This document shows, piece by piece, positions 1 through 8,645 of a stretch of DNA of 64,000 bases. A model generated the notes under the pieces. It was not told the DNA's origin and did no database searches. It saw nothing but the letters and a program-made list of their open reading frames with translations. This stretch comes from Olavius algarvensis associated proteobacterium Delta 3 (lineage in GTDB: Bacteria; Desulfobacterota; Desulfobacteria; Desulfobacterales; CAFBRK01), in contig CAFBRK010000140.1 in assembly GCA_903231505.1 (NCBI GenBank), forward strand, positions 54,271-118,270, in the 5' to 3' direction. A program made the position numbers and the translations under genes. Positions within the stretch are counted from its first letter, which is position 1, and each line of letters opens with the position of its first letter.

Positions 1-510
1 GAGCAGATGTTTCCGGCGTACATCGTAGACCAGTGCATTCATTGTAAAATCGATTGATGCCATCAGGTTTTCCAAAGAGGGTGACATGCGGTATTTCCGG
101 AGGATGACAAAATTTTTCAGCAGGCATATGTCAAATGATATGGGACAGGTCCGGGGAAGCCATTGAATGCCGCCCAGGTCTGTGACGGTTACCGGGGACA
201 GGGTGGGGAGTGAATCACAATTGCTGAGAAAGATATCGATGTCTTCTGTGGGTGGGGAGGCGCCGTGCAGCATTTTCGCAGCCAGATTTCGCAAGACTCC
301 CCCGACGACAAAGACATCCGTTTCAGGTTCCAGCGCCTCCAGCAGGGTTTCAAGAGCCCTTGCTGCCGGACCGTTTGAAAGAAATTCGGAGACGCATCCG
401 TGCAAACGCCGATTCATTGAATGCGCAGGTCTCCCTCGGTTGGAAATTGGCCCTCCGGCAGACTGACGCAGTGAGCCCTTGCTTCCGTTGCATTGCCGGC
501 TTGAATTCAT
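1..510 (-). CDS. Nucleotidyltransferase, poly(A) polymerase head-domain type (3' end outside window)
   Basis: The reading frame enters from the left edge and has no stop in the window, so only the N-terminal 170 residues are visible. They contain the hallmark of the class II poly(A) polymerase/tRNA nucleotidyltransferase superfamily: VVGGVLRNL (about residues 68-76) followed by TEDIDIFLS with the metal-binding D-x-D, and later the SIDFTMNALVYD motif of this head domain. The family transfers nucleotides to RNA 3' ends, but many members have other roles, so the substrate is not assigned. Start chosen at the ATG at 510 because AAGGAAAGGGGG lies directly upstream; that Shine-Dalgarno overlaps the stop of the preceding gene, so the two are co-transcribed. 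A second in-frame ATG at 417 is an alternative start. Confidence 0.75.
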   Translation of the reverse strand, partial: MNSSRQCNGSKGSLRQSAGGPISNRGRPAHSMNRRLHGCVSEFLSNGPAARALETLLEALEPETDVFVVGGVLRNLAAKMLHGASPPTEDIDIFLSNCDSLPTLSPVTVTDLGGIQWLPRTCPISFDICLLKNFVILRKYRMSPSLENLMASIDFTMNALVYDVRRKHLL

Positions 511-520
511 CCCCCTTTCC

Positions 521-820
521 TTAGGGTTCCGCGATCCCCAGGTTGTAAACCTCATATTCCGGGGGGCGTTCCAGGATCGATTCCATTTTGCTCTCATTGG
601 ATTTGCGTTCGGGGCTTTGCTTCCACGTCTCCCAGTCCTCGAGGGTCCGCCACATGGACATGACCGTTACCCGGTTCGGATCATGATAGTCGCTCAAGGT
701 TTCGGATGAAACATATCCACCAAAGCCCATGGCTTCAAACCGGGCCTTTCGGAGGAGTCGAGTGATCTTGGGGGTATTTCCGGATATGAAATGTCTTTTG
801 ATAAAAACCTTTACCGCCAT
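521..820 (-). CDS. Antibiotic biosynthesis monooxygenase (ABM)-like dimeric alpha/beta-barrel protein
   Basis: A 99-residue protein. The pattern VKVFIKRHF, then FGGYVSSETL, then RVTVMSMWRTLEDWETW is that of the ferredoxin-like ABM fold: a first beta strand, a strand with a conserved GY/S region, then the W-x-x-LEDWExW helix. ABM proteins are small homodimers; some are monooxygenases or haem-degrading enzymes, most have unknown function. Start chosen at 820 because GGGAAAGGAGG lies 5 nt upstream; the longer upstream frame lacks coding character. The stop is 10 nt before the start of the nucleotidyltransferase gene, which suggests one transcript. Confidence 0.7.
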   Translation of the reverse strand: MAVKVFIKRHFISGNTPKITRLLRKARFEAMGFGGYVSSETLSDYHDPNRVTVMSMWRTLEDWETWKQSPERKSNESKMESILERPPEYEVYNLGIAEP

Positions 821-1037
821 GGCAGCCTCCTTTCCCTTAAAGTTTGAGGATGTCGTTTTTGTCTGAATTCGACAGCGAGAAAGAAAAGATGGCCGCAGAG
901 GGTCAGGGACTGAGCCGGGGGTGCGTAGGAAACCATCGGGTCGACACGTAATCAGACCGATCGCAGAGGCAGGCTGAACGCCGCATCGGAGAACATACGG
1001 TGTATCGATGCATGTGAACCGTTTGTGTTGTCCCAAA

Positions 1038-1065
1038 ATTTAATATTAACGCGACAGGTTGTCAA
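1038..1065 (-). promoter_or_regulatory. Possible sigma70 promoter of the ABM-like gene
   Basis: On the minus strand TTGACA (1065-1060), a 16-nt spacer and TTAAAT (1043-1038) lie between the cysteine desulfurase stop and the ABM-like gene. The -10 is imperfect and the predicted 5' leader is over 200 nt, so this is tentative. Confidence 0.3.
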
Positions 1066-1120
1066 TCCGCCCCTGACCGAACCACACATCACGGGGCGGG
1101 GTTAAACGCTAGTGCCCGGA

Positions 1121-2260
1121 TTAGGCACGCAGCTTTTGTACGGCCGTTGAAATGACCTCGAGGACCCTGTCTATGTCCTTTTCCGTGGTCATTCGGCCGG
1201 TTGTCAAGCGGAGGGTGCCCTTCGCCCAGTCTTCCGGTACGTTCATGGCCTTCAATACATGGGAGATTGTTACGGTGTCTGCGTGGCAGGCGGCACCGGC
1301 TGAGGCGGCGACATCGGGGCCGATGTCTTCGAGTATACGGGTCGCTTCGAGACCGAGAAATGAGATGCTTAACGTATTGGGTAGCCGCCATTCCGGGTGG
1401 CCATTGATGCGCACATCGGAAATGGCGCCGGTCAACCCCAATTCCAGCCGATTGCGCATTCTTTCCATGTGAGCCCTGTTCGCATCGAGATCTTTTCGGG
1501 CAATGTTGCAGGCCGTACCCAGCCCCACAATTTCGAGCACATTTTCTGTGCCCCCGCGCCGCCCCATCTCCTGGCCGGCGCCGTGACAGAATCTTGAGGC
1601 GTTGATGTTCCGGCGGATAAAAAGAGCCCCGATACCTTTGGGCGCATACAGCTTGTGTCCGGCTAGCGAGAGAAGGTCCACCATCAGATCGTTTACATCG
1701 GCGGGAATTTTGCCGATGGACTGGGCGGCATCGGTGTGCATCAGAGCACCATTGGCTCTGGCAATTGCTGCGATTTCCCGGATGGGTTGAATGGTACCGA
1801 CTTCATTGTTGGCGTGCATGATTGAGATCATGACGGTTTTCGGTGTTACGATCGCCTCCACGTCCGAAACGCTGACACGTCCCCGGGCATCGACCGGAAG
1901 GTATGTCACCTTGAATCCATGGCCTTCCATGAAACGGCACACCTCCAGGATGGCCGGGTGTTCAATCTGGCTGGTGATGATATGGTTCCCCCTGGCAAAA
2001 AGACTGCCGGCGATACTCTTAATGGCATGGTTGTTGGATTCGGTCCCGCCGCTGGTAAACAGAATCTCTTCCGGGTGGCAGCCGAGACAGTCCGCAACCT
2101 GCCCTCTGGACTGCTCAACGGCCTGTTTTGGCCTTCTTCCATACCAGTTCGAGCTGGAAGGATTCCCGAACACCTCTTCCAGGTAGGGCCGCATGGCCTC
2201 GATCACCCGCGGGTCATGGGGTGTTGTTCCATTGTAGTCCAGATAGATCGGTTGCTTCAT
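1121..2260 (-). CDS. Cysteine desulfurase (NifS/IscS-like, class V aminotransferase fold)
   Basis: 379 residues, the usual family length. The PLP enzyme removes sulfur from cysteine as an enzyme persulfide for Fe-S cluster, thiamine or tRNA thiolation pathways. Visible motifs: N-terminal YLDYNGTTP, GGTESNNHAI (PLP phosphate binding), HTDAAQSIGK, and SLAGHKLYAPKG holding the Schiff-base lysine. The persulfide Cys lies in the flexible loop ASAGAACHAD, which differs from the SSGSACTS of E. coli IscS and is typical of a separate NifS-like subgroup. Start at 2260 because AGGAG lies upstream and homology begins MKQPIYLDYN. No iscU or iscR is adjacent. Given the many selenoproteins nearby, a role in selenium delivery is possible but not shown. 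Confidence 0.9.
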   Translation of the reverse strand: MKQPIYLDYNGTTPHDPRVIEAMRPYLEEVFGNPSSSNWYGRRPKQAVEQSRGQVADCLGCHPEEILFTSGGTESNNHAIKSIAGSLFARGNHIITSQIEHPAILEVCRFMEGHGFKVTYLPVDARGRVSVSDVEAIVTPKTVMISIMHANNEVGTIQPIREIAAIARANGALMHTDAAQSIGKIPADVNDLMVDLLSLAGHKLYAPKGIGALFIRRNINASRFCHGAGQEMGRRGGTENVLEIVGLGTACNIARKDLDANRAHMERMRNRLELGLTGAISDVRINGHPEWRLPNTLSISFLGLEATRILEDIGPDVAASAGAACHADTVTISHVLKAMNVPEDWAKGTLRLTTGRMTTEKDIDRVLEVISTAVQKLRA

Positions 2261-2419
2261 CGGTAAACTCCTTTGCCCCTGATGGTGTGAGGGCGCAGAC
2301 ATTCATAATCAAACCCTAACACAGTCCAAAACAGGCCTCAATGACGTCCGAGGGACCCTGCCGGTTCTGATGAGGGGTGTTTCTGGTAAAATATTTTAGG
2401 ATCTGATAGACAAGGGCAC

Positions 2420-3028
2420 ATGACGATCCCTTCCAAACAGCAGTGCTATGAGTTAATTTTCAGGATGGACATGATAGAGCATATCGTGGCGCATTCCATC
2501 CAGGTTTGCCGGGTCGCCATATTGTTACAAGAGAATCTTGAAACATCCGGAATCATGCTCAATCGTGAGTTGGTCCAGGCATCCGCCTTGCTGCATGATA
2601 TCACCAAAACGAGGAGCATCGAGACCGGTGAATTTCACTCCCAGACCGGAGCCGATCTACTTGCCGGAATGGGGTATTCTGAGGTCGGTGACATCGTCCG
2701 ACAGCACGTCCGTTTGGATAACTATTCAAAAACGAACGGTATCAAGGAGGCGGCCATCGTCAACTATGCGGATAAGCGGGTGCTCCACGACCGGATCGTC
2801 CCGCTGGAGACTCGAATGACGTACATCATGGAAAAATACGGGAAACGGCCGGATCTTTTGGGGCGGTTGAACCGGCTCTGGAAACAGACGCTGGATCTGG
2901 AGAAACGCATCTTTCATCCCCTGCCTTTTGGGCCGGACAGCGTGGGTCTCCGGATTGCGCCGGCCGCCTGTGATTCAGAGATGAGGGACTATTTCAGGGT
3001 AACGGATCATCGGGAGGACACCAAATGA
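2420..3028 (+). CDS. HD-domain phosphohydrolase
   Basis: 202 residues. Metal-binding HD signature: His21/His25 in IEHIVAHS, the HD pair at 59-60 in ALLHDITK, a further His/Asp region around EFHSQTGAD and IVRQHVRLD. HD domains hydrolyse phosphomonoesters or nucleotides; similar stand-alone proteins are often HDIG-type hydrolases of unknown substrate. AAGGG precedes the ATG. The stop overlaps the start of the DUF4389 gene (ATGA), so the two proteins are translationally coupled. The tail after about residue 165 has no recognised motif. Confidence 0.75.
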   Translation: MTIPSKQQCYELIFRMDMIEHIVAHSIQVCRVAILLQENLETSGIMLNRELVQASALLHDITKTRSIETGEFHSQTGADLLAGMGYSEVGDIVRQHVRLDNYSKTNGIKEAAIVNYADKRVLHDRIVPLETRMTYIMEKYGKRPDLLGRLNRLWKQTLDLEKRIFHPLPFGPDSVGLRIAPAACDSEMRDYFRVTDHREDTK

Positions 3029-3330
3029 ATGACATTCAGAAATACACCATCGAACGGAAGAAAATCGCCATACGACTGCTTTACACCATCCTTAACGTCG
3101 TGGTTCTGGAAATTCTGAAAGCCATCATCTATGTGACGGTGATCTTTCAATATACATATCTGTTTATATTCCGGAGCCCCAACGAGCCCATACGGGTATT
3201 TAGTAACCGAATAGCGACGTATGCCTATCGCGTGATCCGATACCTCAGTCTCAATGAAAGTACGATTCCTTTTCCCTTTAGCGATTTTCCACCCGATGTC
3301 GAGCCACCGGAGCAGCAGGTGACCTTCTGA
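3025..3330 (+). CDS. DUF4389 two-helix membrane protein
   Basis: 101 residues. One long or two close membrane segments (about residues 18-48) are followed by RSPNEPIRVFSNRIATYAYR and a soluble tail with FPFSDFPP. This layout (RLLYT, hydrophobic stretch, F-x-x-L/Y, pattern N-x-x-I-x-x-F, FPFSD) matches DUF4389, a family without known function that sits in the inner membrane. It overlaps the HD-domain gene by 4 nt, so a membrane partner role for that hydrolase is a reasonable guess. Confidence 0.7.
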   Translation: MNDIQKYTIERKKIAIRLLYTILNVVVLEILKAIIYVTVIFQYTYLFIFRSPNEPIRVFSNRIATYAYRVIRYLSLNESTIPFPFSDFPPDVEPPEQQVTF

Positions 3331-3477
3331 ATCTTGGCATCCCATAAGATCTTTTCAGCGATTGGGTTAAAATGCCCGGATTCACCCGGGTATCTCATGG
3401 CGTCTTTCCAACGGGGAACCCAAGCGGCCTTCCGATATTACTTTAAAATAATAATATATATAGTAATAGTATTTTTC

Positions 3478-3505
3478 TTGACAAGATAATTATGTGCTTT
3501 ATCTT
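3478..3505 (+). promoter_or_regulatory. Predicted sigma70-type promoter of hsp20
   Basis: TTGACA (3478-3483), a 16-nt AT-rich spacer and TATCTT (3500-3505) lie about 70 nt upstream of the hsp20 ATG. No CIRCE element or clear sigma32 box was seen. Confidence 0.5.
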
Positions 3506-3573
3506 CAGGGCACAAAACACAGAGAATCGCACGAAGTATTCTGTGAACAAGAAACAGACATGGAGGTGTTGAG

Positions 3574-4017
3574 ATGAACCTGGTGAGATGGAATCCCTGG
3601 AACGATAGGCTTTTTTTTAGAAATCGGTTCGACCGACTGTTTGACCGTTCGCTGTATCCGGTCGAGGGCAACGATGACGGCATGACGCTTTCACATTGGA
3701 GCCCGGTGGTGGATATCTTCGACAAGGATGACCATATCGCCATCACGGCCGAAATCCCCGGCGTGGACAAAGATCGTGTCTCCGTTGACGTCAAGGAGCG
3801 CGTGCTGACGCTGAGGGGCGAGCGGTCCGGCGACAATGAGGTCAAGAAGGACAATTATTACCGCCGAGAACGTGTTTACGGCAGTTTCGAAAGATCCTTT
3901 ACATTGCCCGAAAATGTGGACTCGGAAAAGATTACCGCAGAATTCAAAGATGGTGTGCTCACAATCGAAGTGCCAAAACCGGAGAAACTGACGCCAAAAC
4001 AGATTACCGTTCACTAA
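3574..4017 (+). CDS. Small heat shock protein, Hsp20/alpha-crystallin family
   Basis: 147 residues, normal length. N-terminal region MNLVRWNPW then the alpha-crystallin domain from about residue 38 (WSPVVDIFDKDDHIAITAEIPGV) through the conserved FKDGVLTIEVPKPE near the C-terminus. Hsp20 proteins form oligomers that hold unfolding proteins in a refoldable state. The ATG has GGAGG 7 nt upstream. It is monocistronic: an upstream promoter-like sequence and a strong terminator directly after the stop. Confidence 0.93.
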   Translation: MNLVRWNPWNDRLFFRNRFDRLFDRSLYPVEGNDDGMTLSHWSPVVDIFDKDDHIAITAEIPGVDKDRVSVDVKERVLTLRGERSGDNEVKKDNYYRRERVYGSFERSFTLPENVDSEKITAEFKDGVLTIEVPKPEKLTPKQITVH

Positions 4018-4054
4018 GTTCCGATCGAGTTCTTGTTTCAGGAATTCGGCAGGG

Positions 4055-4085
4055 GGGGGCCGGCAACGTGCCGGTCCCCTTTTTT
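4055..4085 (+). terminator. Rho-independent terminator of hsp20
   Basis: GC-rich stem GGGGGCCGGCA / TGCCGGTCCCC (one G-T wobble) with a 3-nt loop, followed by six T. It ends 70 nt after the hsp20 stop. Confidence 0.85.
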
Positions 4086-4235
4086 GTTCCCTTGACAAGT
4101 GGCACGAGATAACAAATCCTAGCTGTATAGATTTTTCTCACTTAAAAACAGATGGGCCCCGGACTCTTTAAGGGATCCCCAGAAAGACGGCCAACCATAT
4201 TATCATTCGCCTGTTCACAGAAAGGAGCGAAAGCC

Positions 4236-4589
4236 ATGATTATCGGGAAGGATCAAGAGGTTGCGGCACAGACAATCAACAGCCCTGAAGTGAAAAACGC
4301 CAAAATTAAAGTGCTGGTTTCACCCAAAGAGGGTTGGGCAGACCACGTCATGAGAGTGATTGAACTGGGCGACGGAGAGGGCTATACCCCGAAACACACC
4401 CATGACTGGCCGCACATCAATTATATCCTCGAAGGCAAGGGGATTCTGCACGTGGACGGCAACGATACGCCTGTTGAAGCCGGCTCATATGCGTTTGTTC
4501 CCCCGGGGAGTCACCACCAATTCCGAAATGCAGGATCAGAGGCCTTCCGTTTTATCTGCATCGTACCGAAGGAAGGGCATATCACCTGA
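4236..4589 (+). CDS. Cupin-domain protein
   Basis: 117 residues forming a single conserved beta-barrel. Metal-binding cupin motif 1 is visible as PKHTHDWPHINYILEGKG (His, His, and the acidic position) and motif 2 as GSYAFVPPGSHHQFRN. Such small cupins bind a divalent metal and act as sensors, isomerases or dioxygenases; the substrate cannot be told. Start at 4236 rather than the longer frame because AAAGGAG sits 8 nt upstream and the extra N-terminus is not cupin-like. Confidence 0.8.
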   Translation: MIIGKDQEVAAQTINSPEVKNAKIKVLVSPKEGWADHVMRVIELGDGEGYTPKHTHDWPHINYILEGKGILHVDGNDTPVEAGSYAFVPPGSHHQFRNAGSEAFRFICIVPKEGHIT

Positions 4590-4648
4590 TCATTTGGCAC
4601 CGTCGGGTGTCGCATCCTCGGAACACCCGTGACGCACCAGGGTGAGCG

Positions 4649-5539
4649 TCAGTTTCCTGCAGCGAGAATTTCCGTGATGCGTCGGTCCTTTTCCCGCCAC
4701 AAGGTGTTCAGCCAATGCTGCAATTTTTCCCGAAAGAGATCGTCATGTGCATAATCGCCGATCAACTCAGGGGCCACCGGAAAGGATCGAACCCGGACGT
4801 GAATTTCTCGAATGTTGCCGCATAGCAGGGACCAGAAACTCCGGGATTTGCCGGGATAGACGATGGTGATGTCCAGTATCCGGTGAATCTGATCGCCCAT
4901 GGCCCCGAGCACGAACCCGGTACCGCCTGCCTTTGGTTTGAGAAGATGGGTATACGGGGACTGCTGGCGATTGCGCTTTTGAGCAGTGAATCGGGTACCT
5001 TCAGGAAAATTCATAATTGAAACAGGAATCGTCTTAAACTTCTCACATGCCCTGCGGGTGATCTCCAGGTCTTTTCCTTTCAAGTGGGGCTTTTTCTCCA
5101 GATAGTGTTTGCTGTAGCGTTTGATGAATGGATAATCGAGTGCCCACCAGGCCTGGCCCAAGACCGGAAACCAGAACAGCTCCTTCTTGATGAAAAATTT
5201 CAAAAACGGTATTCTACGATAAAAAATCCTCTGAAGCACCAGAATGTCCACCCAGGACTGGTGATTGGAGAGGACCAGGTACCATCCGTTTCGGTCCAGG
5301 GACTCCACGCCTTCTATATCGAAACGGGTATTGGCGGCCACTTTCTGGGTCAGGTTGTTGACCCAAATCCAGTTTTCTGCAATGGCCGCAAGTATCCGGT
5401 TACACGCATGCCGCCAGGCTGGTAACGGGATGACGGCTTTGAGCGCTGCCATAATGAGCAGCGGCACCGACCAGAATAGTGTATTCGCGGCGTATACGAG
5501 CAGCGTCAATCCGCCCTTCAGCTTATCCGGCAAGTGCAT
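4649..5539 (-). CDS. 1-acyl-glycerol-3-phosphate acyltransferase-like membrane protein (PlsC/YihG type)
   Basis: 296 residues. An N-terminal membrane segment (about residues 10-38) is followed by the acyltransferase domain: NHQSWVD (H-x4-D catalytic motif, about residue 92), the FIKKELFWFPVLG region and FPEGTR (glycerol-phosphate binding, about 180). Family members acylate lysophosphatidic acid or related acceptors at the inner membrane; the length and the W-rich motif I neighbourhood resemble YihG/LCLAT-type enzymes. The Shine-Dalgarno is weak. It lies on the same strand 120 nt downstream of the DEAD-box helicase gene. Confidence 0.85.
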   Translation of the reverse strand: MHLPDKLKGGLTLLVYAANTLFWSVPLLIMAALKAVIPLPAWRHACNRILAAIAENWIWVNNLTQKVAANTRFDIEGVESLDRNGWYLVLSNHQSWVDILVLQRIFYRRIPFLKFFIKKELFWFPVLGQAWWALDYPFIKRYSKHYLEKKPHLKGKDLEITRRACEKFKTIPVSIMNFPEGTRFTAQKRNRQQSPYTHLLKPKAGGTGFVLGAMGDQIHRILDITIVYPGKSRSFWSLLCGNIREIHVRVRSFPVAPELIGDYAHDDLFREKLQHWLNTLWREKDRRITEILAAGN

Positions 5540-5661
5540 TATCCGAACATTCCATGAAATGTTCCCAGCGTTTCCTTAAACACAGATCACCCAGAGGCGT
5601 TCGCGGTGATCTAAATGCATTCTGCAATCAGACAGGTTGTGGTTTGAGTGAAATGTCCGGG

Positions 5662-7125
5662 TTAGTTCTTCGTTCGTCTTCTTTTCCGGGTTGAGCCGGA
5701 CGTCGATTTTCTCCGGGAGAAGGCGCCGGTTCTCCGCTTCGGGCGAAATCTTGGCCGTTTTCTTGGCCGAACCGGCTCCGGCAGCACAAGCCACGCCGGG
5801 TCCGGCTCGATGCAGCGCAGGTTGCGGTCGGTGAATTTTTCAATGTCGGGGATGTAAAACGCATCGGCTTCATCGGCAAAACTGACCGATGTACCTGTAG
5901 CGCCGGCACGTCCGGTTCTTCCGATGCGGTGGACATAATCTTCGGGGTCACGGGGCAGCGTAAAGTTAATGACATGGCCCATGCCTTCGATGTGAATTCC
6001 CCGTCCGGCAACATCCGTGGCCACGAGCACCCGGATTTTTCCCGCCTTGAATGCATCGAGGCGACGCATCCGTTTGTTCTGGGGGACTTCACCGGAAAGT
6101 ATGGCGCAGTCTATCCCGTATCTTTCCAGCATTTCCGCAAGCCGCCTCACCTCGTCGCGCCGGTTGCAGAACACCAGCACGCGGTCCAGGTTTTTTGGGT
6201 GGATGAAGTTGTAGAGAAGAGCAAATTTCTGATCGGTTGTGACGATGTAGATGATTTGTTCGACCGTCTCGACCGCCACCTGCTCCGGCTCGACCTGAAT
6301 GTTTATGGGATTGCGGGTCCACTGGGATGCCAGGCGGGTGACCGGCTCGGGCAGGGTTGCGCTGAAAAAAAGCGTCTGGCGCCTGCTTTTGTCCGGCGTG
6401 CTGTAAACTATCTTGCGAACGTCCGGAATGAAGCCCATGTCCAGCATCCGATCGGCCTCATCGATAATCAGCACTTCCACCCTGTTCAAATGAATGTCTC
6501 GACGGCGCTGAAAGTCGAGCAGGCGGCCGGGCGTAGCGACCACGATATCGATCGGCGCACCATGCAGCTGTTTGTGTTGTTTGTCGTATTTCATGCCACC
6601 GAAAATGGAAACGGTGTTGATAGCGGTGTATTTGGATAACTCCCTGGCTTCCGCTGAAATCTGGAGTACCAGCTCTCGCGTAGGCGCCAAAACCAGCACC
6701 CGCGGTGTTCCGGATTTCCGACCGTCCTGGGGATGGTTCAGCAGCCGCGTGATGACGGTGATCAGAAAAGCGGCTGTTTTTCCAGTACCGGTCTGGGCCT
6801 GTCCGGTGGCGTCTTTTCCCGACAGCGTACTCGGAAGAAGTTCGGCTTGTATCGGGGTGCAATACTCGAATCCCAGGTCGTAGATGGCATGCAGCAGGGA
6901 CTCAGGGAGATCGAATTCCTGAAAGCGAAATTTGCCGTTGACCGGCGGGACATGGAACTGGGAGGCGTCCCAGTTCTCCTGAAGGGCGTCATCGGGCGCC
7001 GATACCGGTGTGCTCTCGATTCGGCGACGATGTTTGGTCCGTTTCCGACCACGTCGTTTCGAACGGACCGTCTTACCCTTTTGGTCTTCATCGGTTGATT
7101 TGGTTTTTGATGCTGGGTTACTCAG
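5662..7125 (-). CDS. DEAD-box ATP-dependent RNA helicase, probable CTG start
   Basis: 487 residues from the proposed start. All helicase motifs are present in order: Q motif (FEYCTPIQ), motif [28 protein letters not shown] (as [14 protein letters not shown]), SAT in FFSATLP, then the second RecA domain with [15 protein letters not shown] and [10 protein letters not shown]. The basic N- and C-terminal extensions ([15 protein letters not shown] and a Lys/Arg-rich tail) suit RNA binding, as in RhlB/RhlE-type helicases. No ATG, GTG or TTG lies in frame between the upstream aminotransferase stop and the Q motif; AAGGAG followed by 6 nt and CTG at 7125 is the best start. It follows the aminotransferase gene by 11 nt. 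Confidence 0.9.
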   Translation of the reverse strand: MSNPASKTKSTDEDQKGKTVRSKRRGRKRTKHRRRIESTPVSAPDDALQENWDASQFHVPPVNGKFRFQEFDLPESLLHAIYDLGFEYCTPIQAELLPSTLSGKDATGQAQTGTGKTAAFLITVITRLLNHPQDGRKSGTPRVLVLAPTRELVLQISAEARELSKYTAINTVSIFGGMKYDKQHKQLHGAPIDIVVATPGRLLDFQRRRDIHLNRVEVLIIDEADRMLDMGFIPDVRKIVYSTPDKSRRQTLFFSATLPEPVTRLASQWTRNPINIQVEPEQVAVETVEQIIYIVTTDQKFALLYNFIHPKNLDRVLVFCNRRDEVRRLAEMLERYGIDCAILSGEVPQNKRMRRLDAFKAGKIRVLVATDVAGRGIHIEGMGHVINFTLPRDPEDYVHRIGRTGRAGATGTSVSFADEADAFYIPDIEKFTDRNLRCIEPDPAWLVLPEPVRPRKRPRFRPKRRTGAFSRRKSTSGSTRKRRRTKN

Positions 7126-7136
7126 AGTCTTCTCCT

Positions 7137-8228
7137 TTATAATTTTCCGGTCACCCTCTCGATGACGGCCAGTGCCTGTTCCACAAGATCCGGGTCTGCC
7201 TGGGTACCCATATGACCCAAGCGGAACACATTGCCCGCCAGTGGCCCGTAATTTCCCCCGACAACCAGCCCCTGTTCTCTGAGCCGATTGTCGAATTCGG
7301 CCCACGTAATGCCTTCCGGAACGGCTACAGCGGTAACCGTCGGTGAGGGCACGGCGTCGGGGAGGGGAAACAGGGACAGGCCGATTTTGACAAGGCGGTT
7401 TCGACACCCTGCGGCGACCCGGTCATGTCTCGCAAAGCAGTTCTCAAGGCCCTCTGAAAGGATGACGTCGGCGCCGGCGTTGAGGCCGACAATCCCGTGC
7501 CAGCTTGGTGTGTAGGGGAAATAATGGCTCTCTTGGGCGGTACGGAAAGGTTTCAGGGCATCGTAACCGTTATAACCGACATCCTCGACAACCTCCCAGG
7601 CCGCGTCACTTACCGAGAGAAACGTAATGTCCGATAAGGACGACAGACATTTCTGGGAACCGCCCAGGCACAGGTCGATGTGCCACGCGTCGGTGGCCAC
7701 CGGCGTGCCCCCGATGCTGGATACCGCATCCACATACAACAGCGGCACACGAAGGTCATGCTTCAGTCGTCCCAGGTCCTCCAATGGATTCAGCGTCCCG
7801 GACGGTGTCTCACAATGCACCGCGGTGATCATTTTTGGCCGGAATTCCCGGATGGCGTTTTCCAGGCGGTCGATATCGGAGATTGTCTCGTTATATCCAA
7901 GGAGCATCTTCTGTACCCGGGCACCCACCATTTCGGCCATGTCCCCGATGCCGTCGCCGAAAACCCCCGTGGCGATGGCCAGCACGCGATCACCCGGCTT
8001 CAAACAGCTTTTCAGGGCTCCCCATAACCCCAACATACCTTCTCCGGTCTGGATGACCACACTGTTCTGTGTGGCCATGATGTTCTTGAGGCGCTCTTCG
8101 CACTGATTATACGTTTCCAGAAACTCCGACTCCAGATCCGAAGAACCGTAGTTAACATGGTACGCATCAATAACGGCCGGGTGCACCTTCACCGGCCCCG
8201 GTACCATGGGTATCGGATATGTTTTCAC
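7137..8228 (-). CDS. Class V aminotransferase (alanine-glyoxylate / serine-pyruvate type)
   Basis: 363 residues. PLP-fold motifs: [12 protein letters not shown] at the N-terminus, [36 protein letters not shown], and the lysine in [12 protein letters not shown]. These match the small-domain alanine-glyoxylate/serine-pyruvate aminotransferase subgroup, used in serine, glycine or glyoxylate metabolism; a related group makes phosphonates, so substrate is open. Start is GTG at 8228, chosen because AAAGGAG lies 8 nt upstream and homology begins at YPIPMVPGP. The helicase gene follows closely on the same transcript. Confidence 0.85.
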   Translation of the reverse strand: MKTYPIPMVPGPVKVHPAVIDAYHVNYGSSDLESEFLETYNQCEERLKNIMATQNSVVIQTGEGMLGLWGALKSCLKPGDRVLAIATGVFGDGIGDMAEMVGARVQKMLLGYNETISDIDRLENAIREFRPKMITAVHCETPSGTLNPLEDLGRLKHDLRVPLLYVDAVSSIGGTPVATDAWHIDLCLGGSQKCLSSLSDITFLSVSDAAWEVVEDVGYNGYDALKPFRTAQESHYFPYTPSWHGIVGLNAGADVILSEGLENCFARHDRVAAGCRNRLVKIGLSLFPLPDAVPSPTVTAVAVPEGITWAEFDNRLREQGLVVGGNYGPLAGNVFRLGHMGTQADPDLVEQALAVIERVTGKL

Positions 8229-8645
8229 GGCGGCACTCCTTTGTTCGGCGATTATCTGAGGTCGCGCAAAACCTTCAATCGTGTCCACGATTGAGGCGGA
8301 CAGTGGGGCTCAACCGCAGGAAAATATGTCCTGTCTCGAGGATTGAAGCCTTTTGTCCAACAAAGATATTGGGCAAGAAGTGACGTTCCCAGGGGATTTA
8401 TCCCCCAGTGACGCCGTGAAGTCAACCATCTCCGGCCATTTATCCCCCATGTTCCCGTACCATCTTGACGGCCGCAATGGACATTACCACCCGGTGAAAT
8501 AAAAAGAAAATGCCTGAATTGCCTAAAATGGTGGGAAGAAATTTTTTCTTTCGTTCTCTGAGCGACATCGTCGCGTTTCATAAAATCGTTGCACGATTTT
8601 ATTTTTAGGCATTCTTGAGTCGTAGCCTCAGCTCTCTAACAGATC
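8229..8645. other. Intergenic region without recognised gene
   Basis: About 415 nt between two minus-strand genes. I see no convincing reading frame or RNA gene. A local direct similarity (blocks with ATTTATCCCCCA near 8398 and 8439) and the hairpin at 8581-8606 are the only structures noticed. Confidence 0.5.
8581..8606 (+). terminator. Stem-loop with T tract, possible terminator
   Basis: Perfect 9-bp stem TAAAATCGT / ACGATTTTA with loop TGC and five T after it on the plus strand. No plus-strand gene ends here, so it might instead protect or end the minus-strand transcript of the TIM-barrel gene, whose stop is 40 nt away; on that strand no T tract follows. Confidence 0.35.

Noticed and set aside
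1066..1105. CCGCCCC/GGGGCGG inverted repeat between cysteine desulfurase and ABM-like gene
   Set aside because: Long loop and no T tract in the transcribed direction, so not called a terminator.
4600..4634. Hairpin CGGGTGT/ACACCCG after the cupin gene
   Set aside because: No T tract on either strand; could be chance or a weak convergent terminator.
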